From: Hypoxylon rubiginosum
Taxonomy: Eukaryota; Ascomycota; Sordariomycetes; Xylariales; Hypoxylaceae
Reading direction: 5' to 3'
DNA length: 64,000 nt
NCBI GenBank assembly: GCA_902806565.1
Contig: CADCXA010000031.1
Span: 1,178,001-1,242,000, forward strand
In this document: one piece after another, positions 16,101-25,133 of the stretch
Numbering within the stretch: the stretch's first letter is position 1
Layout: each line of letters opens with the position of its first letter
The notes under the pieces: generated by a model
Database searches by the model: none
Told to the model about the DNA's origin: nothing
What the model saw: only the letters and a program-made list of their open reading frames with translations
Position numbers and translations under genes: made by a program

Positions 16101-16262
16101 TATTAAAAAAAAAATTTAATATTAAAATTATAATATAAATTTAATAATATATAATATTTTTTCTTATAAAATATATAGCGTTAAATTTTTTATAATTATA
16201 AGGTAAATATAATATTAAGATTATAATATTTAATATATAAAAAATATAAACTATTAGAAATT

Positions 16263-16791
16263 AATAAGGTTAGTGGTTTTGGTTTTTATGGTCCACTTTA
16301 ATTTTATCAATCAAATCCCATTTAGAACAATGAAATAATAAGAAAGATTTAGGACATAGTGGTAGTTAACGCTAGAGACATATCGTAATTCTTCTTTGTT
16401 AATAAATAACTTTTTTTTTTCATACTTAACCTAGAATAAGAACACTCTGGTAGTTAAAATACGTTGCCGAGAGATGAGTCAAGCTTCGAGGATGTTCAGC
16501 GCAATTAGGTTGATATGTCTCTGATATTATCCTACTAGGTACCTCAAACGGTCATTGGCACCTAAGAATAGTGACATCATTGAACATGTTTCGACAGCAT
16601 AATGATTATACGCACCTACCCGAGAACACACCGGTTCACGTTGTTCTGATGTCATGTATAGACGTACCTTGTCCAGCCACGAACAGAGATAATGACATAT
16701 TCGACTGTAGTTGATGAGAACGGCAGAAATCGTTCCTCCTTCTAAGCTCCTAGGCGCGGTTGATTTATCTTGATATACCTAGGTAGATATC
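16263..16791. other. Intergenic / SDR promoter
   Basis: Normal composition resumes here. No coding segment was recognised. A perfect palindrome TACCTAGGTA lies at 16776-16785, ending 6 bp before the SDR start codon; the same word recurs in many spacers of this window. Confidence 0.5.
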
Positions 16792-17784
16792 ATGTTTCGC
16801 TCAAGCAATAGTTTCGATCCTAATACCGACATCCCTGACCTCAGCGGGAAAATCTTCGTCGTTACGGGCGGATCCGCTGGTATCGGATTTGGAATATCCG
16901 CGCATATACTGCAGCACAATTGCGCAAAGCTGTACCTTCTTGGAAAGAAAGAGGAGCACTTGGCTGAGGCTAAAGAAGGACTTAAGAAGTACGGTGACGT
17001 GTCACGCGTCGAATTCGTCAAGTGCGAGCTCGAGGACCTGAGGGAGACAGACCAGATGGCGCGAAGCCTCGACGCCGATCTTGAACGTCTTGACGGCCTT
17101 ATCTTAAACGCCGGGCTCGGTGTCGGCAACTATGGTGAGACGAAGGACGGCCTTGATAGCCACATGCAGGTCAACGTGATCGCACAACACCATCTAGCGC
17201 GGGTCCTACTCCCCAAGCTCATCGCAACTAAGGACAGCCGGCTGTGCTTCCAATCGTCCGAGGTACACCGCATGGGAACCAGCGGTGTCCAGTTCGAGAA
17301 CGTAGCAGAGTTGAATCAAGACATCGGGCCGGCTAAGTTATACGCGCGCTCCAAGCTCGCTCAGGTCCTCCTATGTCGAACTTTTTTCCGCCGTAAGCTA
17401 CGGAGCGAGCTGGGTCTAGTGTCCGGTATGGGGCCTTGGATCAATGCTACGCACCCTGGCGGCGTCGTGACGGACCAACAAGACCAGGCCGTGGAGGCGT
17501 ACGGCACGTTAGGCAATTTGCTAGTCAAAGCCTCGAGGCCTTTCATGAAAGACCCGGTCGACCAGGGCTGCCGACCTATGCTATTCGCCGCGACGAGCGA
17601 CACCGTGGCAGAGGACAAGATTGACGGGGAATACATCGTGCCGGACCGTAAGATCTCGGACGTTAGCAACCAGGGAAAGGATGAGGAGTTGCAGGAACGG
17701 TGCTGGAAATTGGTCGAAGTGATCTTGAAGGAGAAGCTAGGCGAGTTACCTTATTCCACTGCTTCATGTATGCAAGTGGAATAA
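16792..17784 (+). CDS. Short-chain dehydrogenase/reductase (SDR)
   Basis: Predicted NAD(P)-dependent oxidoreductase of 330 residues, single exon, ATG start. The Rossmann dinucleotide motif TGGSAGIG lies at residues 25-32, the structural NAG at 106-108, a serine pair at 155-156 in the usual active-site serine position, and the catalytic YxxxK at Y184/K188. Order and spacing match the retinol-dehydrogenase/WW-oxidoreductase-like fungal SDRs, which usually run 300-340 residues, so the protein looks complete. Substrate cannot be inferred. There is no signal peptide or clear membrane segment. It is the first intact gene after the AT-rich block, only about 530 bp from the boundary, so silencing by nearby heterochromatin is possible but is inference. 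Confidence 0.9.
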   Translation: MFRSSNSFDPNTDIPDLSGKIFVVTGGSAGIGFGISAHILQHNCAKLYLLGKKEEHLAEAKEGLKKYGDVSRVEFVKCELEDLRETDQMARSLDADLERLDGLILNAGLGVGNYGETKDGLDSHMQVNVIAQHHLARVLLPKLIATKDSRLCFQSSEVHRMGTSGVQFENVAELNQDIGPAKLYARSKLAQVLLCRTFFRRKLRSELGLVSGMGPWINATHPGGVVTDQQDQAVEAYGTLGNLLVKASRPFMKDPVDQGCRPMLFAATSDTVAEDKIDGEYIVPDRKISDVSNQGKDEELQERCWKLVEVILKEKLGELPYSTASCMQVE

Positions 17785-19302
17785 TCTTAAACGGGAATAG
17801 TGATATAGCATCAGGCCAGTTATTAAACGAAGGGCCACCTAGCGCTTATCAGAGAGTATTCAACGAGCTGAACCCCATCATCTTTCCTATATGTTTCTGC
17901 TCACCATCGTCTTCAACTCCATCCACCGTCTCTAGAACCTATGAGACACTCATCCCGCGCATAGCTGGCCTCGGGATAGACTCGAGCGTCATCTGGAATG
18001 GCGTGAGCACCATAACCTGTCCCTCGGAGTTCCCATCAATGTCGAATACAGCTTGCCGCTAATTAGTATCGTCTTCTCCGGTTCCTTCTCGTATGTTGTA
18101 TCCAATTAGTTGACTACGCATGATAGAGATTGTGGGTAAGGCAGCGTAACGACGAAAACTCCCCGTCTTCACGAGATGGAAGTTCTATTCATTATCAGCT
18201 AGACTACATAAAACTTTGAGCATGCATATCAAGGGCTACCGTCTTCGGTGAGTGATATATCTAGGGAATCGACAACAAGAAGTCTTCGCTAGCAAAGATC
18301 TTGTTGGTATTTTTCGTCTCTACGGGGTGAAAGAACTTAAACATTTTAATGGTAATTGATCCGTATTTAATTTTCATTGCCGAGGGCATTTGATCCCGTG
18401 TGTTCCCTTCTCATTTGTCTCGTCTGTCCTGTCTGCATCGCTCTCCTCGTTTATGCGCCATCTAAAATGAGCAAGTTGAGAATCGTAGGCAGGTAACACA
18501 CATTCTAGGTGCTTTCGGTGTAGCTTAGCATGAAATAGTGCAGTCGACATATATAAAAGGGAAAAAATTTGGTCATCCTACCACCTTGAGGTCATGATCC
18601 CATTAATTGATGAGGGCGATTGATCCGAGACCTTTATAAGCTGGAACTAATCCGAACGCTTTATAACGGGAAAGCCTTGATATTCTCAATCGCGCGCCCC
18701 TCTACAGATGTGCAATTGTAGAATGAGCCTCACAAATAAGGGTATGCCCTCTAGGGATTCGAACCCCATACCTCTCCAGTAGCTGGTTTCCCAGAAACCG
18801 GACAGTTAGCCACCTGACCACTTGGCCAACCTCCCTTGTGGTTGCATGACATATTCTTTAGACCTATATGCATTACACCACCTCCGGCAATTCTTAGGCA
18901 GTTGCCCAGGGAGATGACCACCTAAAAATGTTTCCGACTTGGTCACTGATTATGCCTTAGGTACCTACCTCCTAGGTAGGAAAATATGCCACCAAGCATG
19001 TAGCTTACCTACCTAGTAGGTATGTAGCACTTTTTCTTCGGGATTATCTTGATGCATTTCTGAGCGTTTCGCGATAGAGGTTAGGAACTTTTTTCACGGG
19101 CAATCTTCGACACGAAACCTAGTTGTATGAAAATGCCTACCTAATCGATCTAAATCATCCGGAACCCATTCTCACAGGCAAAGGCTACAATATGATCAGT
19201 GGTAGCATTCGATGCCCCGAGTCTCGAATTCGGTCATCTTCCCCAATCACCTTGTATGGAATGGTTTTATCGTTGTTCTTCTCACTGGACCTGAAGAAGC
19301 TG
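17785..19302. other. Intergenic with tRNA-like sequence and CCTAGG palindromes
   Basis: No intact gene recognised. It holds the tRNA-like sequence at 18742-18835 and clustered TACCT/AGGTA palindromic words at 18958-19023. A frame running 17700-18062 begins inside the SDR gene and has no family match. Confidence 0.5.
18742..18835 (-). tRNA. tRNA-like sequence (probable pseudo-tRNA)
   Basis: Read on the minus strand it has an A-box TGGCCAAGTGG and a B-box GGTTCGAATCC, both matching the tRNA internal-promoter consensus. The D arm pairs (GCCA with TGGC) and the T arm pairs around a TTCGAAT loop with one G-U. The presumed 5' acceptor strand (GGGAGGT) does not pair with the 3' strand, the anticodon arm lacks a canonical T33, and no T-run terminator follows. 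A decayed tRNA of Ser/Leu type, or a tRNA-derived SINE fragment, fits better than a working tRNA. Confidence 0.4.
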
Positions 19303-19790
19303 AAGTTCCATCTGCCGTTTCGTAAGTTAAAAGAGATACTTCAAGCATGAAGACCTGCGAACAAAATGGAGAGCAGCCCTACTCCTAGATGAATGCGACA
19401 TATTCCTCAAGCGCCGGTTGTTACACGATGTGCACGGGAACGCCATAGTGTCTGTTTTCCTGCGGCTGCTTGAATACTACCAAGGTTTCGTGTTCCTGAC
19501 GACAAACTGGGTGGCATCTTTCGACCCGGCGTTCGAGTTACGTATCCACCTCACGATTCACAACCCCTAACTCGACTTAGAGGCTAAGCGGCACGTCTGG
19601 CGCAATTTCGTGAAGCCCGGCTCTGCGAACAGCGGTGTTGGCGAGAAATAATTAGAGGACCTAGCTCGCCCCGAGCTCAATACCTAGACGGCATATCAAG
19701 AACATCGTCAATGCTGCGAGAGACAAGACATGAGCCACTTGAAGATGGTGCTGACCGTGAAAAGGGTCGATATTTTGGGTGTCGAAAAGT
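19303..19790 (+). pseudogene. Decayed AAA-ATPase gene fragment
   Basis: Recognisable remnant of a fungal AAA-family ATPase. Starting near 19303, a frame ends KLKEILQA and then shifts by one base into a frame reading KWRAALLLDECDIF from about 19364. That holds the Walker B motif LLLDE (19379-19393), the YYQG segment, the sensor-1 LTTN motif and an arginine-containing RIHL stretch. Three in-frame stops (TAA 19568, TAA 19649, TAG 19685) break it, and the tail RHIKNIVNAARDK (from 19689) is in yet another frame. The Walker A half was not found upstream. Clearly non-functional as read; the ordinary base composition and the frameshifts suggest decay by drift rather than heavy RIP. Confidence 0.8.
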
Positions 19791-20740
19791 GTCTGACTAA
19801 TGGGGTGGTAATTACATAATCATCCTAACCGCCTAATATCTCCAGGTCACCTGACAGCTACCTATCGATACACTATTATCTTATCTAACAGCTTCCCCTG
19901 AAGCACCTCTTTCCCCTTTCCTTATACCACTCCCGAGTACTCTGATAAAACTCCTTCAAGTCGTTGAAGTCTAAATCCTTCTTAGGAAGCATGTCGTAGA
20001 TACACGCCCTACGAATATTCGGGTGCGATATTGTAAATCTGAGCGAGATACTTTCACTGAGTGAAGGGGCGTATGTTGTACCTCATATACCTACTAGGTA
20101 GCTTCATCAATTTGGCTGCTAAGATTCAGCTCCGCAATCTTGGAGATTATTGCAACAATAAAAAAATAGACTAGAAGAGCCCAAGCCAGGGATTACAAGG
20201 TTGAGGCTATTAGAGCCTAGATCAGCTTGTTTAACAGGGGTTATCTAGTCACGGTGTTAGGAATACGATCTCTAATCTAACTCACGTCATGAAGACCTCA
20301 TGAAGCTGAGAACAATGAGCATAGATTGTTTTCACGACTTACACGGGACCGACACTCATGAACAAATGGCTAGCAACTTTGCGATGCTCCGATTCCGTCA
20401 CGTCCGGGGTTAGATACCATTCAAATAGATGGGATCGAGTTAGTCTCAATGCAGGCGCAATTGCGTACCAAGATTTCTTCGGCCCTGGCTTACACGGACA
20501 GCAGTAGACTAAAATAAGCCCATACAAACAAGACAGAAGAATCAACAGAACATGTGAAGTAGATGGAGTGTAACATTTCCTATTGCTTGAATGTGTTCTA
20601 AAGTCATGAGATTAAAAAGGTGATAATACTAAAATTCCATAACCCTTTCCCTGTGAACCTTCCAATCCTCATTCCCTCATGAACCGATTTCCTTTCCTAT
20701 TCGTTCTCTACCCTCCATCGCAACACACTCTTCTCCTCGC
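19791..20740. other. Intergenic
   Basis: No gene recognised. The part at 20159-20300 looks like retroelement-type terminal sequence (TGTTAGGAATACGATC near 20255) but has no partner repeat in the window. Confidence 0.4.
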
Positions 20741-22336
20741 TTATAGCAGCGCAACGGCAACCACACCGGCGGCCACGGCGGCGAAGCCACGCTCCATGAG
20801 CGCGGCACCCGCCGTGGGGATGGTAGTCGGGTAGCCGGTGGTCGAAGAGACGGGGACGGCGCCGGTGCCGGAGCTGCTGGCCGGCGGCTGCGGGACGTAG
20901 GTGCTGGCGCTGGAGACGGGAGCGACGTAGCTGGTGGTGAGCGTGACGGGCGTGGTAGCCGGCGTAGACTCGACGGGGTAGGTTTCCACGGGAGTCGTGA
21001 CGACGGGTGTAGTGACTGGCGTCGTTTCGACGGGGTAGGTCTCTACAGGAGCTGTTGTACCAGCACTCGACGCCGGGTATGTGATGACGACGGACGTGGT
21101 AGTCGGCGTTGATTCAACGGGGTAGGTCTCCACAGGAGTTGTGACAACGGGGGTAGTAGCCGGCGTCGTCTCGACGGGGTAGGTCTCTACGGGAGTTGTG
21201 ACGACGCTCGACACCGGGCTGGCGGGAGTGGTCACGGGATATGTCTCAACAGCCGTCGTCGAAACCGGGCAAGTGGTAACGGTCAGCGAAGTTAGAGTAG
21301 TAACATACGTTACTCCACCAGTCGCAGGGCAGTTGGGAACCTCTGGTCCGCAAGACGTGATGGTTTTAACGATAAGAGAGGTCACCGTCGATGTTGTGTA
21401 CTGGGCGGGGCTGGTTATAGCCGTAGTCTCCGGGGTGGTGACGGGGTACGTCACAAGAGTGGAAGTCGACGTGGGATATTCCGTGGCAGATACAGTCGAC
21501 GTGGAGTTTAGGACTGGGTACGGCGCCGGCTTGCTCGTAGTGTATGAAGGTAGAATGATGCTAGTGGGATACTGCGGAGCAGTCGTCGCTACCGTAGTCT
21601 CGGTGGGAGACGATACGGGGTAAGTCTCCACCGGAGTAGTAGTGGGAGACGTTACGGGATAAGTCTCCACCGGAGTAGTAGTGGGATACACTACAGCTGT
21701 TGAGGACTCCTCTACCGGGCAAACCGTGGTAGTGATTATCACCTCCGAGGTTACGTAGGGAGCTGAGGTAGCCGGGCAGTTAGTCACAGTTGAAGCACAC
21801 GATGTGACTGTGTAGACGCTGGTGTGGGTCAGAGTAGAGGTTGTGTACTGAATTGCAGAGCTGGACGTAGAGTTGACCGGGTACGTGATCAAACTAGAAG
21901 TCGTAGTGGGAACGGCATATGTGCTGCTGGATACCTCGGTAGGAGAGCTAACCGGGTACCCTGGCGTTGACGATGAGCTGACCGGGTATCCAGCCGTCGA
22001 CGACGAGCTGACCGGATATCCTGGCGTCGACGACGAGCTGACTGGGTATCCAGGTGTCGACGACGAACTGACTGGGTATCCTAGCGTCGACGACGAGCTA
22101 GCCGGATATCCAGGCGTCGACGACGAACTGACCGGATAGCCTAGCGTCGACGAGCTAGTAGCCACATAAGAGGATGTGGAACTAGGTGTGCTAACTGGAT
22201 AACCTATAGACGAAGAAGTGCTGGTGGCCGCCGAGGTTGTGTTAGTCGTCGGGTATCCTGGAGTCTCGGGAGTCGACACAGGATAGTCGGCACGGACGAG
22301 AGCAAGAGCTCCTAGGCTGAGGAATACGCCACGCAT
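20741..22336 (-). CDS. Ser/Thr/Pro-rich GPI-anchored cell-wall protein
   Basis: Predicted secreted wall protein of 531 residues, single exon. The start is the ATG at 22336, because the protein then opens with a signal peptide (MRGVFLSLGALALVRA); the longer frame to 22432 only adds an unlikely leader. A proximal array of seven ten-residue units of type GYPVSSSSTP follows, then two related modules each holding a TSC...NCPA...TTxCPV cysteine pattern separated by Thr-rich ETYPV repeats. The C-terminus (AGAALMERGFAAVAAGVVAVALL-like tail) is a typical GPI attachment signal: small residues, a short spacer, then a hydrophobic end. Heavy O-mannosylation and surface or adhesion roles are inferred from composition. 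Repeat number probably varies between strains. Confidence 0.85.
   Translation of the reverse strand: MRGVFLSLGALALVRADYPVSTPETPGYPTTNTTSAATSTSSSIGYPVSTPSSTSSYVATSSSTLGYPVSSSSTPGYPASSSSTLGYPVSSSSTPGYPVSSSSTPGYPVSSSSTAGYPVSSSSTPGYPVSSPTEVSSSTYAVPTTTSSLITYPVNSTSSSAIQYTTSTLTHTSVYTVTSCASTVTNCPATSAPYVTSEVIITTTVCPVEESSTAVVYPTTTPVETYPVTSPTTTPVETYPVSSPTETTVATTAPQYPTSIILPSYTTSKPAPYPVLNSTSTVSATEYPTSTSTLVTYPVTTPETTAITSPAQYTTSTVTSLIVKTITSCGPEVPNCPATGGVTYVTTLTSLTVTTCPVSTTAVETYPVTTPASPVSSVVTTPVETYPVETTPATTPVVTTPVETYPVESTPTTTSVVITYPASSAGTTAPVETYPVETTPVTTPVVTTPVETYPVESTPATTPVTLTTSYVAPVSSASTYVPQPPASSSGTGAVPVSSTTGYPTTIPTAGAALMERGFAAVAAGVVAVALL
21951..22160 (-). repeat. 30-bp in-frame coding repeat
   Basis: Seven imperfect 30-bp copies inside the GPI-protein gene encode GYPVSSSSTP-type decapeptides. 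Period stays a multiple of three, and changes between copies are mainly single bases, some synonymous. The opposite strand is also open through the array (TGYPGVDDEL-type), which is a by-product of the codon pattern. Confidence 0.9.
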
Positions 22337-24554
22337 CTTCAGATTTTTCGATATTATATTAGTGATTAAAAAGCTCGTAAGCGAAGGACGAATAGCGATC
22401 GTGATTGGAACGAGCCGTGGTATTGCACACAAGGGGAAACGAGTGACCTTGGGGCAAATAAGTTTATATGGTTGAAGAGACCAGAAACCGATATTGGGAA
22501 AAGAAAGACGGGCTGGGAGGAGAGGGACTCTTTATGTGCAGGCATGGTGGAGAGTGACATCGGGTCTGCTTCAGGTAGAACGCAAATGTCATCAGCTGGG
22601 GCGCCGATACCAGTCGATCGCAATGTGCCATTCCGAAGCCAGCCCCGTAAAATGGTCGAAAGCTTGATCCATTGCCTACCGTCTTTGTCAAGACGGAGAG
22701 TGGGCTGACGTTGAGGCTGGCGTAAAGTACTATGGGTAGAGCACGACAGGGGGTATACGAACAAGCGAGCGCAAAGAGCGTGGAAAAGCTCGCTCCGCAT
22801 TGGTGCAGATCCTTCGAGGGGGCATAGTGCCGGAGCCAATAATTTTGACAGCCGGCGCTTCGGCCGCGACAAGAATATGTGCTGACACCAACTACTCAAC
22901 TAGGAAAGGCGCAGAATGATTGGACGACAGAGCCGTTAGCGCACGCTACGACAAAGAAACGCCATTTTTAGCAGTCCTTTATCTCCACTCGAATACGATA
23001 TATAATACGGAGCTTATAGAAATGATCTGTCTTAACTAGCGGTTGCGTCTTTCTAGGTGCTCATAGCAGAGAATGCGGAGCCGTGTAAAGGCCGTTTTCT
23101 AACTGTGGCCCTCCCACGGTCTTCGTATGACTGGCACAAACAGCACGAACTAAAGCTCTGGCGTAATAAGTCCCAAGATCACGGTCCGTTGAAAGACTTG
23201 GCTACCACCTCACGAGATGCTACGTAGCAATTTGAGGCGAGATCTCGCGTGGGCTAGCCGATCCGGATGGGGCCGGATTGACATCTTCTCACCCTAAAAT
23301 AGAAATAGGGAGGCCCGTTAGTTAACACTAGAAGTAACGGATGCGGCTTCTTCTTGTGAAAAATACTTGAAGTTGGTAGGGCTACTATTCTGTCATACGT
23401 CTACTAGTAATTCCTTTTGTCCTAGATCTGACAGATCCTAGGTGGAATTCTTCAGAGGTTCACCCGGGCTGCCAGGAAAGAGGTGGCCCCCCTTTAATGC
23501 GAGCGTCGGTAAACTGGGCCAAAGGTCGTGGCCGCAATATACCTGTTTGCTGACTTGCATCTGGTTCTACTCGAACTTGCGTGGCCCTGCGGGTCGACTT
23601 GCTGGCCATCGAGATGTGGTCTACTGGTCCCGTCTGTATACAAGATCAGCATAGGCCCGGCCGTATGTCGTCTTCTCCTTGGCCTTCTGCTACCCCTTTT
23701 TGACCTGCAGTCATTTATTTCTGCATCGTCTACATAGGCTATTCGAAGTCGTTCATGAAAGCATCGTTCGAGTGTCACGGAAAGCTAGTTACACGAGGTA
23801 AACTAGATATCTATCATGGTCATCCCAGCCATGTATGTACGTAACAAGTTCGCATCTTCCTACTGCATTAGTGTTCACCGCGTACCTACTGAACATAGCA
23901 ACCGATCCGATTACGAGTGTTTATGTCGACCAAGGCTGGAGAAGACGCATGAAAGTGGCTCAGCAAGAATATCGTTGGCTGGTCACCGGCTTTGTCGGCT
24001 ACCTAAGGTACCTGGGTAGATATGTGATGAGACAAATTTTCAACACCAAAAGAAAAAAAACTACCAAGCAGCCAAGGCATGGTGAAAATCGTGCAGTAGT
24101 CTAATGCTAGTGCTTTGACTTCAAAGAAGAAAAAGGTCGAATCACGATGACACGGGTAAGAATGTCCGATTCTTTAATCCCACAATTTCCATGACGTCAT
24201 TCTCTTCCAAGACGAACTCAATAACAATACTGTAGTAACGAATGCATCAAATCATCAACATATCATACCAACGCATCAGTGATATGAGCCCAATCATCTC
24301 TTTCCGGTATCAAGGTCTCTCTCTTAACTCCCCAACCCCCTTCTAAAGCTGATTCATCACGAGCTTTCGGGTTTCTTTGTGGTAAACAATAAACCGTCAC
24401 TTACGTTCTATCACCTATCACCTCGATAGCCCGACACTTTGACCTCTCCTCCGGCTGTCGATCCTATTGTGCGGGATACAGGTGGTTGGGTTCTTTGTCT
24501 AAAATAGCGCAATCATCATACGAGCCTCAGGTCCCACCCGTCTAAACAAAAGCC
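22337..24554. other. Intergenic, GPI-protein promoter and unassigned DNA
   Basis: Several frames of 60-177 codons exist on both strands, but none has recognisable family features or consistent splice structure. A CTACCTAAGGTACCTGGGTAG word lies near 23999. Nothing else is supported. Confidence 0.4.
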
Positions 24555-25133
24555 ATGGCATCGAGACCTCTGAATGGTACGGGAATCGTTACTCACCTTG
24601 CATGCCTAAACAACCCACACACCTGCTTAAGCCTCCCCGCAATTACGAGAAATCTGCAGTCGTCGCTCACATAGGTACCTACATACATACATTTTGCTCA
24701 CACACCGATCTGACCGATTTATCACGTCATCACAGTGTTCAAACAGCCCCTCAAGCAGTTCTCCCAGCAGCCCGTCACTGGCTTCTTCCGTGACGGGTAC
24801 TGCCGTACCGGAGGCGTTGATCCGGGCAACCACGCCGTGGCTGGCATCGTGAGCGACGAATTCATCGACTTCTCGGCGTCGCGTGGGAACGACCTTCGCT
24901 CCATCGGCCTCAAAGGCGGCTGTCGTTGGTGTCTCTGCACCGCCCGCTGGCTCGAGGCGTACCAGGCGTACCGTAGCGGGAAAGTTACTAACCTGGGCGT
25001 GCCACGGGTAGACCTGGACGCTACTGAGGATAGCGCGTTAAACATGGTCGACATGGAAACCTTTCGACAGTTTGCTGTCAGCCATCAGCAGTCTAGCGGG
25101 AGTCCAAGTGGGAGTGGCAGCGGCGCGGCGTAG
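24555..25133 (+). CDS. DUF2237 family protein
   Basis: Two exons: 24555-24576 and 24736-25133, giving 139 residues. Exon 1 encodes only MASRPLN plus one base; the 159-bp intron starts GTACGG, has a CTGAC branch site at 24710-24714 and ends CACAG. The join gives MASRPLNVFKQPL, matching the usual N-terminus of this family. Family hallmarks are visible: PVTGFFRDGYC, the GNHAVAGIVSDEFIDFS segment, GNDL, and RWCLCTARW. DUF2237 (PF09996) occurs in bacteria and eukaryotes and has no established activity; the conserved Cys residues invite metal or redox ideas, which is speculation. The Ser/Gly-rich tail after residue 120 is not conserved. Starting instead at the GTG in exon 2 is not credible in a fungus. 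Confidence 0.85.

Larger units (their letters stand above)
1..16262. repeat. Extremely AT-rich, RIP-like gene-free block
   Basis: Almost all A and T: the first four 60-base rows hold about 2, 2, 1 and 4 G/C. No reading frame of 60 codons or more occurs on either strand because TAA/TAG stops are dense. CpA and TpG are scarce and TpA is very common, as expected when RIP converts C to T in repeated DNA on both strands. Surviving C is mostly in CpT or CpG. The change to normal composition falls within about 20 bases near 16262. The block is probably mutated transposons, a pericentromere or a subtelomere; no TE ends could be recognised. Mitochondrial DNA is unlikely because no rRNA, tRNA or respiratory gene is present. 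Confidence 0.85.

Noticed and set aside
1..16262. Mitochondrial DNA or an organelle insert
   Set aside because: AT content would fit, but no rRNA, tRNA or respiratory gene and no long frame exists, and it joins nuclear genes directly.
17862..18060. Minus-strand protein-like stretch (AVFDIDGNSEGQV)
   Set aside because: Bounded by close stops on both sides and not matched to any family I know; possible relic but unsupported.
17700..18062. 120-codon frame after the SDR gene
   Set aside because: It begins inside the SDR coding region in another frame and has no recognisable family or splice signals.
20159..20300. LTR-like sequence starting TGTTAGGAATACGATC
   Set aside because: No second copy, no primer-binding site or target duplication could be seen in the window.
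21198..22139. Open antisense frames (141 and 88 codons) over the GPI-protein gene
   Set aside because: They mirror the repetitive codon pattern of the sense strand; no start context or family features.
22366..22899. 177-codon minus-strand frame upstream of the GPI protein
   Set aside because: Low-complexity translation without motifs, lying in the promoter region.
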